Assembly (NCBI RefSeq): GCF_000621125.1
Contig: NZ_JHZC01000004.1
Span: 434,001-498,000, forward strand
Direction of reading: 5' to 3'
From: Maribacter antarcticus DSM 21422
GTDB lineage: Bacteria > Bacteroidota > Bacteroidia > Flavobacteriales > Flavobacteriaceae
DNA length: 64,000 nt
Below are positions 55,352-63,293 of this stretch, piece by piece (position 1 is the stretch's first letter; every line of letters begins with the position of its first letter). The notes under the pieces are model-generated. The model worked only from the letters and a program-made list of their open reading frames with translations. It did not search any database and was not told the DNA's origin. The position numbers were made by a program, and so were the translations under genes.

Positions 55352-56887
55352 ATGCTTACAAAGGTGTATGGGAGTGCCGTATTTGGAGTAGAGGCGACTA
55401 CGATAACAGTAGAGGTAAATATAGATAAGGGTATAGGCTATCATCTCGTAGGCCTTCCGGACAATGCAATTAAGGAAAGTAACTACAGGATTGCGGCGGC
55501 ACTGCAGAATAACGGGTATAAAATACCAGGTAAAAAAATCACCATAAATATGGCCCCAGCGGACCTCCGTAAAGAGGGTTCTGCGTATGACCTTACCTTG
55601 GCATTGGGTATTTTGGCCGCATCCAGTCAGATACAATCGGAGGAAATAGCGAAATACATCATCATGGGAGAACTATCCCTAGACGGTAGTTTGCAACCGA
55701 TCAAAGGTGCCTTGCCCATAGCCATAAAAGCACAGGAAGAAGGTTTTGTAGGTTTTATTCTCCCTAGTCAAAATGCAAAGGAAGCGGCAATTGTAGGCGA
55801 TTTAAAGGTATATGGTGTAGATAATATCAAACAGGTGTTGGAGTTTTTTGATAAGGGAACACCTTTGGAAGAAACGATTATAGATACCCGTGCGGAATTT
55901 TATAAAAGCTTGGATTTTCCAGAATTTGATTTTTCAGATGTAAGGGGCCAAGAAAGTATTAAACGCTGTATGGAAATTGCTGCGGCTGGCGGTCATAATG
56001 TTATTCTTATCGGACCTCCAGGTGCTGGTAAAACAATGTTAGCAAAACGACTCCCCTCTATTCTACCCCCAATGACCCTACATGAGGCATTGGAAACAAC
56101 AAAAATTCATAGCGTTGTGGGTAAAATTAAAAATATGGGATTGATGAATCAGCGACCTTTTCGCAGTCCACATCACACTATTTCAGATGTCGCCTTGGTC
56201 GGTGGCGGTTCCTATCCGCAGCCCGGAGAAATATCACTATCTCACAACGGCGTGCTATTTTTAGATGAATTACCCGAATTTAAAAGAGGGGTGTTGGAGG
56301 TGTTGCGCCAACCCTTGGAAGATCGAGAAGTAACGATTTCCAGAGCGCGATTTACTGTAACCTACCCAAGTAGTTTTATGTTAGTCGCCAGTATGAACCC
56401 TAGCCCTGGTGGTTATTTTAACGACCCTGATGCTCCAGTAACGTCTTCACCTGCCGAGATGCAACGCTATTTAAGCAAGATTTCAGGGCCGTTGTTGGAC
56501 CGAATAGATATTCATATAGAAGTAACCCCAGTACCTTTTGAAAAGCTTTCTGAAGACAGAAAAGGGGAAAGTAGTGTAGACATACGAAAGCGTGTTACGG
56601 CAGGTAGAGAAATTCAGACGCAACGCTTTGAAGGACTCGAAAACGTGCACTATAATGCCCAAATGAATACCAAACAGATTCGAGAATATTGCGTATTGGA
56701 TGAGGCTTCAAAAGCATTGCTTAAAAATGCCATGGAGCGTCTCAACCTTTCTGCTCGTGCTTACGATCGTATCTTGAAAGTAGCACGTACCATTGCAGAT
56801 TTAGCTAATGAAGAAAAGTTGGATGGGAATCATATTGGTGAAGCCATCCAGTACAGGAGCCTAGATAGAGAAGGATGGCTGGGGTAA
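55352..56887 (+). CDS. YifB/ComM family Mg-chelatase-like AAA+ ATPase
   Basis: A 511-aa protein: N-terminal ChlI-type domain (VYGSAVFGVEATTITVEVNI, GLPDNAIKESNYRIAAAL), AAA+ Walker A LIGPPGAGKTMLAKRLP (about 226) and Walker B LFLDELPEF, sensor region SMNPSPGGYF, and a C-terminal domain ARAYDRILKVARTIADLA. In competent bacteria ComM is a branch-migration helicase for natural transformation; elsewhere its role is unclear. Confidence 0.94.
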   Translation: MLTKVYGSAVFGVEATTITVEVNIDKGIGYHLVGLPDNAIKESNYRIAAALQNNGYKIPGKKITINMAPADLRKEGSAYDLTLALGILAASSQIQSEEIAKYIIMGELSLDGSLQPIKGALPIAIKAQEEGFVGFILPSQNAKEAAIVGDLKVYGVDNIKQVLEFFDKGTPLEETIIDTRAEFYKSLDFPEFDFSDVRGQESIKRCMEIAAAGGHNVILIGPPGAGKTMLAKRLPSILPPMTLHEALETTKIHSVVGKIKNMGLMNQRPFRSPHHTISDVALVGGGSYPQPGEISLSHNGVLFLDELPEFKRGVLEVLRQPLEDREVTISRARFTVTYPSSFMLVASMNPSPGGYFNDPDAPVTSSPAEMQRYLSKISGPLLDRIDIHIEVTPVPFEKLSEDRKGESSVDIRKRVTAGREIQTQRFEGLENVHYNAQMNTKQIREYCVLDEASKALLKNAMERLNLSARAYDRILKVARTIADLANEEKLDGNHIGEAIQYRSLDREGWLG

Positions 56888-56985
56888 GTTTTTGTTCCAT
56901 GGTTGAGATAAAATTAGGTATTACTCGTGTGGGAACCCGTTGCAAACTGTCGCCAGCTGGGGCTGGGTAAAATAAAATATGAAAT

Positions 56986-58098
56986 ATGATAAAAAAAGTA
57001 ATGTTTGTTTTGGTCTTTTTGATAATGGCCTCTTGCAAAAACGAGACGAAAAATATTGGTTATGAAATACAAGGAACCGTTGAAGGTTTCAATGATAGTA
57101 TCTGCGAGATTTTTCAATTTGATTATGAATCCGTCTATTTAAAGGATTCTGTTGTTATCAAAGACGGGAAGTTCAAATTCACAGGAACTATTGATATGCC
57201 CAGAAGCACACTACTTAAAATAAAAGGTATGCCCGGAAAGGTGTTTTTCTGGTTGGAGAACACCCAAACAAGCGTTACAATAAACAATGACGATTTAAAT
57301 AAAGCAATAATCGTAGGGGGCGAAGCTCAGCGAATGTTGAATGTGCACAAATTAAAAAAACGCCCAATTAATAATAAAATAGATAGCCTTAGCAAGGTTA
57401 TAATGACAGGGAGGGAGAGAGGAAATTTGACGGATCAGGAAACGGATACCCTTTACTCCCGAATGCGGGCATTAAATGAAGAACGTTTTGAGATTACCAA
57501 AACATTTATAAGGGATTTTCCTAATACCTTAGAAAGTGCCAGAACCCTAAATGAATCTAGAGCTAGATTGGACAAGGAAGTGTTCGCGGAACTTTTTGCA
57601 TTGATGAACGATAGGACCCAGGCATCGATTTATGGAAAAGAATTAGGTCGGTATTTGAAACTGAACATAGACCCACAAATAGGAGACACGTATGTTGACT
57701 TTGAACTGAATAACGTAAAGGGACAAAAAACTAAAGTTTCTGACCTAAGGAAAAAATATACGTTGATTGAATTTTGGGCATCTTGGTGTGTCCCTTGCAG
57801 AGAGTCAAATCCTGCCCTTAAAAAAGTATATGAAAAGTTTCACGAAAAAGGATTTAACATTATTGGGGTCTCTATGGATCGTACGAAGGAAAACTGGTTA
57901 AAAGCAATTACGGAGGATAGTTTACTCTGGGATCATATTTCGATGGAAAAAGGGTCTCGAAGTGATGTGGCTACAATTTATAATATCAAGGGAATCCCGG
58001 ACAATATCCTTATAGATGATGAGGGTATAATAATTGGAAGAAGCCTTGTGGTTGAGGACTTGGAGGCTAAACTTGAACTAGAATTCAATGAAAAATAA
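56986..58098 (+). CDS. TlpA-like thioredoxin lipoprotein with DUF4369 domain
   Basis: A 370-aa protein with lipoprotein signal (MIKKVMFVLVFLIMASC), a DUF4369-type beta domain (about 22-125; YEIQGTVEGFNDSICEIF, MPRSTLLKIKGMPGKVFFWLEN), a helical linker, and a C-terminal thioredoxin fold with active site FWASWCVPCRESNP (about 255). Probably an outer-membrane or periplasmic reductase kept reduced by a DsbD-type protein. Confidence 0.88.
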   Translation: MIKKVMFVLVFLIMASCKNETKNIGYEIQGTVEGFNDSICEIFQFDYESVYLKDSVVIKDGKFKFTGTIDMPRSTLLKIKGMPGKVFFWLENTQTSVTINNDDLNKAIIVGGEAQRMLNVHKLKKRPINNKIDSLSKVIMTGRERGNLTDQETDTLYSRMRALNEERFEITKTFIRDFPNTLESARTLNESRARLDKEVFAELFALMNDRTQASIYGKELGRYLKLNIDPQIGDTYVDFELNNVKGQKTKVSDLRKKYTLIEFWASWCVPCRESNPALKKVYEKFHEKGFNIIGVSMDRTKENWLKAITEDSLLWDHISMEKGSRSDVATIYNIKGIPDNILIDDEGIIIGRSLVVEDLEAKLELEFNEK

Positions 58099-58268
58099 GC
58101 AAAAATAATTATTCTAATTACAAGTAAATGAACCTAAATAATTTTGTTGATTTTTAAAAAAACTCTTTCCATTCTACAAACAACCTGATGCTGAGGATTG
58201 TGATGCTACTCGTTTACATTGCCGATTACCTCGATAGCGGCCCTTTACAACGGGGGCTGTCCTGCGTA

Positions 58269-58808
58269 TTATTCTAACAACTCCCATTCTTCTTCGCTTG
58301 CCTTTGATTTTTGATATTCCATGACCATCAACCAAGAATTATCTCGTTTTATGAGTAAGGCTTCAAAATGAATGAATTGCCTTGGATTTTCTTTAGCACT
58401 GCCATCGTTGGATTGGAAGGTGAAAATTCCTGTTTCATGGGCAGTAGTTTCGTCACCAATACGCTGTGAGAAACGAAAGATTACACTATTCTGTGTCCTT
58501 CCTGCTTTGGTATCAATAAAATCCTGCTTCCAGTTCGCCAGCGCTTTGGTAATTGATATTGATGCTTTATTTTCTCCCGTTGTAAATACAACAACCGCAT
58601 CTTCATGGTACGTAGCTTTATAGCCTTCAAAGTCACCCTCATGTACAGTTCTTGAAACCTCGGCCCAAAAAGCATCCAATGCTGCGAGCCGTACCGAATC
58701 ATTTTGGGTTTCCATGTTACCCACCATAGTGCCAGCCGGGGTATTAGCATAGGTGGAAGCGACGCTTAGCATAAGAACTAGGCTAAGAAATAGTTGAATT
58801 TTTTTCAT
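58269..58808 (-). CDS. Secreted SnoaL/NTF2-like protein (DUF4440 type)
   Basis: A 179-aa protein with signal peptide (MKKIQLFLSLVLMLSVASTYA) and an NTF2/SnoaL-like cone fold (AALDAFWAEVSRTVHEGDFEGYKATYHEDAVVVFTTG, RIGDETTAHETGIFTFQ). Such domains bind small molecules or act as isomerases, but no catalytic set is evident. It is followed upstream by the DUF1080 gene on the same strand with a 65-bp gap; both are exported. Confidence 0.75.
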   Translation of the reverse strand: MKKIQLFLSLVLMLSVASTYANTPAGTMVGNMETQNDSVRLAALDAFWAEVSRTVHEGDFEGYKATYHEDAVVVFTTGENKASISITKALANWKQDFIDTKAGRTQNSVIFRFSQRIGDETTAHETGIFTFQSNDGSAKENPRQFIHFEALLIKRDNSWLMVMEYQKSKASEEEWELLE

Positions 58809-58873
58809 GTGTATGGTTTATTTTGAATAGGTATACTCTTTTTGGTTCAGGCTGTCAGATTCTTATTCCTTTC

Positions 58874-59653
58874 TTAAAAATTGGTGTCCGCTTCTTTTAG
58901 ATCTAGTGTTTTAATCCAGATATTCCTGTAAAGCACATCATGCCCTTCTGCCTGTAGTTTTATACCCCCTGGGGTATTTGTAAGCTTTCCTCCACCATCC
59001 AGACCAGAATTTATGCCACCCCAAACTTTATCGATAGCTACATTGTTATGTGCTTTCTGGCCGTTAAAATAAAGGGTGACCCTAGCCTTTTCTGATCGAA
59101 CACCATTTTTAAACCGTGCAGCACGAAAAGTAATATCGAAGGCATTCCATTTTCCAATGCCGTTATAGGCATGGTATGGAGATTCAGATTCATTGATTAC
59201 GGCTCCCATGCCATGTTTGGTTCTGTCTCCGTCCAATATTTGAATTTCATATCGGTTTTGTAGGTAAACACCACTATTACCTCCTTCTTTGACCACCAAA
59301 AATTCAATATGAAGTCTAAAATCACGGTATTTGGTTTTGGTCACTATATCTGCTGCTCCGTATTTCCCCCCAGCAGCAGACGGGTCATTGGTGTTGACCA
59401 CAGTTCCGTTAGTCACAGGGTCTTTTTCTATTTGCCATTTTAAAGGTAATTCAGCAGCCAATCTTGGACCTTCCCAATAGGTCCATTTTTTATCCAACAG
59501 GTCTTTGGAGCCATCAAAAAGAACTTCGGCGTTTTTGGGTGCCTTAGTGCCAACACCTATCTTTCTAGTTTCCTGACCACTTAGGCCCCCAATCATAAAT
59601 AATATTACTATTATGCTTGCGGAATGTATTGCCTTTGTTAAATCTTTTTTCAT
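58874..59653 (-). CDS. Secreted 3-keto-disaccharide hydrolase-type protein (DUF1080)
   Basis: A 259-aa protein with signal peptide (about 1-27) and the concanavalin-like DUF1080 domain: EVLFDGSKDLLDKKWTYWEG, YRDFRLHIEFLVVKEGGNSGVYLQNRYEIQILD, NAFDITFRAARFKNG and IKLQAEGHDVLYRNIWIKTL. Characterised members cleave 3-keto-glycosides made by sugar 3-dehydrogenases; that route is a possible but unproven role here, since no 3-dehydrogenase gene is seen nearby. Confidence 0.85.
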   Translation of the reverse strand: MKKDLTKAIHSASIIVILFMIGGLSGQETRKIGVGTKAPKNAEVLFDGSKDLLDKKWTYWEGPRLAAELPLKWQIEKDPVTNGTVVNTNDPSAAGGKYGAADIVTKTKYRDFRLHIEFLVVKEGGNSGVYLQNRYEIQILDGDRTKHGMGAVINESESPYHAYNGIGKWNAFDITFRAARFKNGVRSEKARVTLYFNGQKAHNNVAIDKVWGGINSGLDGGGKLTNTPGGIKLQAEGHDVLYRNIWIKTLDLKEADTNF

Positions 59654-60195
59654 TGTATCGTTTTTTGTCCAATGTTTCTAAAAAGTTAGTCATTAATAAT
59701 GGTTACTTTTTCAAGGTACTAAATTATCTTTTACGGCTTACTATTAAACGATTTAGGACTGATATGTATAGTGCCACATTGTAGCGTTATAATTGCTTTA
59801 ATGCAGTTGAACTAGGAAAGATTGACTTAAAATATCGTAGTAAAGCTTTATCATGCTAGTAATAAACAACGTAGAGGTAGTGGTTGGTCTTTTTAATAAA
59901 GCACATGATAAATGATACACATTTAAGCTATTAATAAGTGTTTGAATGGAGTAGCAGTAGCGCTGATGCTATATTTCAGACGCAAGGATTACGGTGTATA
60001 GGAATTTATAGTGGGCAGTAACAGGACTGAAAAATTGAAAGGAAAGGAACAGACGACTGACCCTATAAACCCTAATGTGATTAATGATGACTTTATTGAA
60101 TTCTTTTATTACCTTGAAACCGTAAAGTACTATGGATGGATACTGTTTAACTTAAACCAACGATAGTCCCCTAATCAATTGAAATACCTAATATC
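59654..60195. other. 542-bp spacer with one start-less open frame
   Basis: The stretch 60002-60166 (plus) is open for 54 codons (EFIVGSNRTEKLKGKEQTTD to ETVKYYGWILFNLNQR) and looks protein-like, but has no ATG (a GTG at 60011 is possible) and I know no family for it. It may be the eroded end of a gene. The remainder shows nothing. Confidence 0.3.
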
Positions 60196-61074
60196 ATGAA
60201 AAAGCATGTCTTATTTTTTCTTCTGTTTGCGATTACTAGTACCCTTGTTGCCCAGAGTAAACTCATGGAGAGCCTGCCTATGAAAAGTGCACTGTTGAAT
60301 ACGGAGGTTAACTATTCGATTTATTTACCAGATGGCTATGAAGACTCTGAACGTTATTACCCGGTGGTGTATCTACTAAATGGGTATACGGGTGACGAAA
60401 CCAGTTGGATTGAAGCAGGTGGGATGCAACGTATCGTAGACCATGCAATTGAAGCGGGAAACATACAAGAAATGGTGATTGTTATGCCTGATGGGGATGA
60501 CAGACTTTATATGAACAGAACAGATGACACCTATCCCTTTGAAGATATGTTTATGAAAGAGTTATTGCCATTTATAGAGAGTAATTACCGTATTCGCAAA
60601 GGAAAACGATATACAGGAATCAGTGGCTTATCTATGGGAGGAGCTGGTTCCTTAAAACTTGCTTTAAAGTATGACAAACAGTTTGGCGCTTGCGCCGCAT
60701 TTAGTTCTGCTGTATTTACCGAGGAATCGGTGACTACTTCCGATCCAGAATCTATGAATGGGTATGTATCTAAGGCTATGCCCGATATGGTTGGGACTAA
60801 AGGTAAAAATAGACTCAATAAAAGCTATGAAGACTACGACGTACTTCATCTTGTTAAAACCAAAGATCCGGCCCTGTTAAAAACAGTAAAAATATATTTT
60901 GACTGCGGGGATGATGATTTTCTTACCCTAGGAAATGCTCAATTGCATAAAGAACTTATAACACGCCAAATACCACACGAATATAGGGTGCGCGACGGGG
61001 CGCATACGTGGCCTTTTTGGCGTGAGTCTTTGCCTGTAGGGTTAAAGTTTATTAGTGATTCTTTTTGGAAATAG
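60196..61074 (+). CDS. Secreted esterase of the alpha/beta-hydrolase fold (EstA/feruloyl-esterase-like)
   Basis: A 292-aa protein with signal peptide (MKKHVLFFLLFAITSTLVAQ), nucleophile elbow SGLSMGG (Ser about residue 146), acid region KIYFDCGDDDFL and catalytic His in VRDGAHTWPFWRESLP. This is the 'esterase family protein' (esterase D/XynE-like) group that removes acyl, acetyl or feruloyl groups from polysaccharides or other esters. Monocistronic. Confidence 0.87.
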   Translation: MKKHVLFFLLFAITSTLVAQSKLMESLPMKSALLNTEVNYSIYLPDGYEDSERYYPVVYLLNGYTGDETSWIEAGGMQRIVDHAIEAGNIQEMVIVMPDGDDRLYMNRTDDTYPFEDMFMKELLPFIESNYRIRKGKRYTGISGLSMGGAGSLKLALKYDKQFGACAAFSSAVFTEESVTTSDPESMNGYVSKAMPDMVGTKGKNRLNKSYEDYDVLHLVKTKDPALLKTVKIYFDCGDDDFLTLGNAQLHKELITRQIPHEYRVRDGAHTWPFWRESLPVGLKFISDSFWK

Positions 61075-61157
61075 GTTTTCTTTTTTTCTTTTTTTGAGAT
61101 AAAACCGCAGTGTATTTTATATAGAAAAATAGCCCTGAGTCTAAAAATAGTATGAAC

Positions 61158-62618
61158 TTATTCTGTTATGAATTTTATATAATGTTCATACCTGTTAAAA
61201 ATCTCATTTACGTAATTAAAGGGTTCTTGACCGTTCACATAGCCATACTTTATTTCCTTCTTATTGTAGTTTTGAGGATAGGTAAGGGCTAGAATCATTT
61301 CATTAACGTTATCATCCCAAATAGTTGATTTTAAACCATTTAATCTTGCTAATTTTTGGGCATCTTTAACGTGAAAATAACCGCAATTATAAGAGGCTAG
61401 GGTGAATTTAATCCGCTGTTCTCTGTCCGTAATATCTGAGTACGCGTCATATAGTTGTTTTAAGTACCTTACCCCGCCTTTAATATTTTCTTCTGAGTTT
61501 AGCCTGTCTTTAACGCCCATGTCTTTAACGCCCATGTCTTTTGCGGTACCTGGCATCATCTGCATTAACCCTTTTGCACCTGACCATGAACTTGCTTCAT
61601 TTTTAAACCGTGATTCCTGATAAATTATAGCTGCTATTAGACGCCAGTCCCAATTAATTAGCTCAGCATTAGTTTTAATTAAATTGTCATATTGACTTAT
61701 TTCATTAGTGTTAACACTATAAAAATCGCTTTTAACTCGTTTTTTAAACCTTCTCTTATTCTTAAAATATTTATTATAAATAATATTGTATTCTGGGTTT
61801 TTACGGTACTGTTTAATCCATGAATTTGTAGCATTCAGTAATTCAGGTGAATTAGGCCTAACAGCCCAAGCAATTCTTTGTGAAAAACTTACGGGAACGT
61901 TAGTATCTAGAATTGGAAAATAGGATGCATTAATAGAGGCAAGGTTTTTATCAGCAATCGTATATTTGATTTTATTGTCAACAACCATTTTAATGATTTC
62001 AGCTGTAGATAAATTTCCTTTTAATGTGTCAATAACAATTTCTCCTCCCATTTCTTTTGAGAGGTTGGTAAGTCTTTCAAAGTAGGATGTTTTTTTTCGA
62101 ACAGAAACCGTATCACCAATTAGTTCTAGCGGATTTTGTATGATGCTTTTATTAATGTTATCCAAGGTCATTTTACGCCAATGCTTAGGTTTTTTTTGAA
62201 CTAATACCTGCTCCGTCAAGTAGAGATAGTCGGTGAAGGAGGCCACTTTTTTTCTTTCATCTGTAATGGCTAAACCATACGCGATAAGGTCTGCTTTACC
62301 TTTTGCTAAATTGGTTAAAAGCATATCAAGGTCGCTAGAGATTTTTATTTCTAACTCTAGATTAAGATGTTTCGCAAGCCGCTGTAACAACTCATATTCA
62401 TACCCCATTGGCTTGCCTCGGTATAAAAAATAACTGGTACCGCTATACGCAATAAGCACTTTTAGCTTGCCATCTTTTTTAATTTCGGCAAGGTCTTTTA
62501 TAAATGGAGCGTTGGCTGTTGATTTTAGAACAACGTTGTCGGGTTTGCAATTGCTTAATAGAGCCAGAAACAAAAAGCCTAAAAAAATGATGCGCTTACT
62601 TTTCAAAGGAAGCAGCAT
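61158..62618 (-). CDS. MltF-like membrane-bound lytic transglycosylase lipoprotein
   Basis: A 486-aa protein from the ATG at 62618, giving a lipoprotein signal (MLLPLKSKRIIFLGFLFLALLSNC). An extracellular solute-binding-type domain (about 40-265; VLIAYSGTSYFLYRGKPMGYEYELL, DLIAYGLAITDERK) is followed by a lytic transglycosylase domain (about 335-486; AAIIYQESRFKNEASSWSGAKGLMQMMPGTA, catalytic Glu in YQESRF; TLASYNCG). It cuts murein glycan strands to 1,6-anhydro products. Residues DMGVK are present twice in tandem after PGTAK. The reading frame continues upstream to 62741 into a segment that looks like another gene's N-terminus, described separately. Confidence 0.85.
   Translation of the reverse strand: MLLPLKSKRIIFLGFLFLALLSNCKPDNVVLKSTANAPFIKDLAEIKKDGKLKVLIAYSGTSYFLYRGKPMGYEYELLQRLAKHLNLELEIKISSDLDMLLTNLAKGKADLIAYGLAITDERKKVASFTDYLYLTEQVLVQKKPKHWRKMTLDNINKSIIQNPLELIGDTVSVRKKTSYFERLTNLSKEMGGEIVIDTLKGNLSTAEIIKMVVDNKIKYTIADKNLASINASYFPILDTNVPVSFSQRIAWAVRPNSPELLNATNSWIKQYRKNPEYNIIYNKYFKNKRRFKKRVKSDFYSVNTNEISQYDNLIKTNAELINWDWRLIAAIIYQESRFKNEASSWSGAKGLMQMMPGTAKDMGVKDMGVKDRLNSEENIKGGVRYLKQLYDAYSDITDREQRIKFTLASYNCGYFHVKDAQKLARLNGLKSTIWDDNVNEMILALTYPQNYNKKEIKYGYVNGQEPFNYVNEIFNRYEHYIKFITE
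61511..61546. repeat. 15-bp tandem duplication inside the MltF-like gene
   Basis: gtctttaacgcccat occurs twice in direct succession, followed by a partial third copy (gtctttt), encoding a duplicated DMGVK. It keeps the frame. It is a typical replication-slippage product. Confidence 0.85.
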
Positions 62619-62732
62619 GTTTCTTGTATTGTTAACTATTAGTGTAATCTCCTCAATAGCAAATCCGACATAATTGAAGAGCTCATCAGCATCAGCTTGT
62701 TTTTTGCGAGGTTTCCTAAAGAAGTTAATCAT
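62619..62732 (-). pseudogene. In-frame N-terminal remnant, DUF6090-like
   Basis: MINFFRKPRKKQADADELFN followed by YVGFAIEEITLIVNNTRN resembles the conserved start of flavobacterial DUF6090 membrane proteins (M-I-x-F-F-R-K-x-R .. Y-x-x-Y-A-I-G-E-I-x-L-V-V). It lacks the membrane helix that follows in that family and runs in frame into the MltF-like lipoprotein. If translated as one protein it would bury the lipoprotein signal, so an independent start at 62618 is likelier. Confidence 0.5.
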
Positions 62733-63042
62733 ATGATGCAAGGGTTGGTAGTTTCCTTGTCAAGATAAGCAAATATTTAATTACTAATTTTTAACTTTAA
62801 AATTAAGGAGTTTGATTTTATTTAAAGAATCTGTTACCTATGATAAGTACGTGTGAAAGTGTTACATTCTGGAGGTAATCGTACCTTATTTGACTTTCGA
62901 AGTTTTAACAAAGGGCACTGTTTCGGATTAAACGCATGTTATTCTTGCTGTGGTTAAACAATCATTATCTGTCAAATAACTAATTGTAAATAAAATGAAC
63001 AAGAATAATCTTGTTTTACATTTTGCTTAAAAGGAATATAAT

Positions 63043-63159
63043 ATGAAAGTAACCCAAATACCATACCTAGTTATAATATCAATTTTATGCTTATCAGGGT
63101 GCTCTAATTTTGAATTAGATGCTCTAGAAGATGAAACAGAGGTGAAAAGCACTGCCTAG
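63043..63159 (+). CDS. Tiny lipoprotein, 38 aa, probably truncated
   Basis: ATG at 63043 encodes MKVTQIPYLVIISILCLSGC followed by SNFELDALEDETEVKSTA and a TAG at 63157-63159. The lipobox LSGC is clear. The same frame stays open for another 21 codons after the TAG (DATSLEKLRVPIVLTSKKNK to a TAG at about 63223), so a nonsense mutation may have shortened the gene. No family is recognisable. Confidence 0.5.
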   Translation: MKVTQIPYLVIISILCLSGCSNFELDALEDETEVKSTA

Positions 63160-63293
63160 GATGCAACATCTTTGGAAAAGCTAAGGGTTCCTATTGTTTT
63201 AACTTCGAAAAAAAATAAATAGTACAATTGAAATGCCAAATTCAATTGATTTTAGTGCGTACGGTAGCAGAATCAGTATATATTCAGGGTTAA

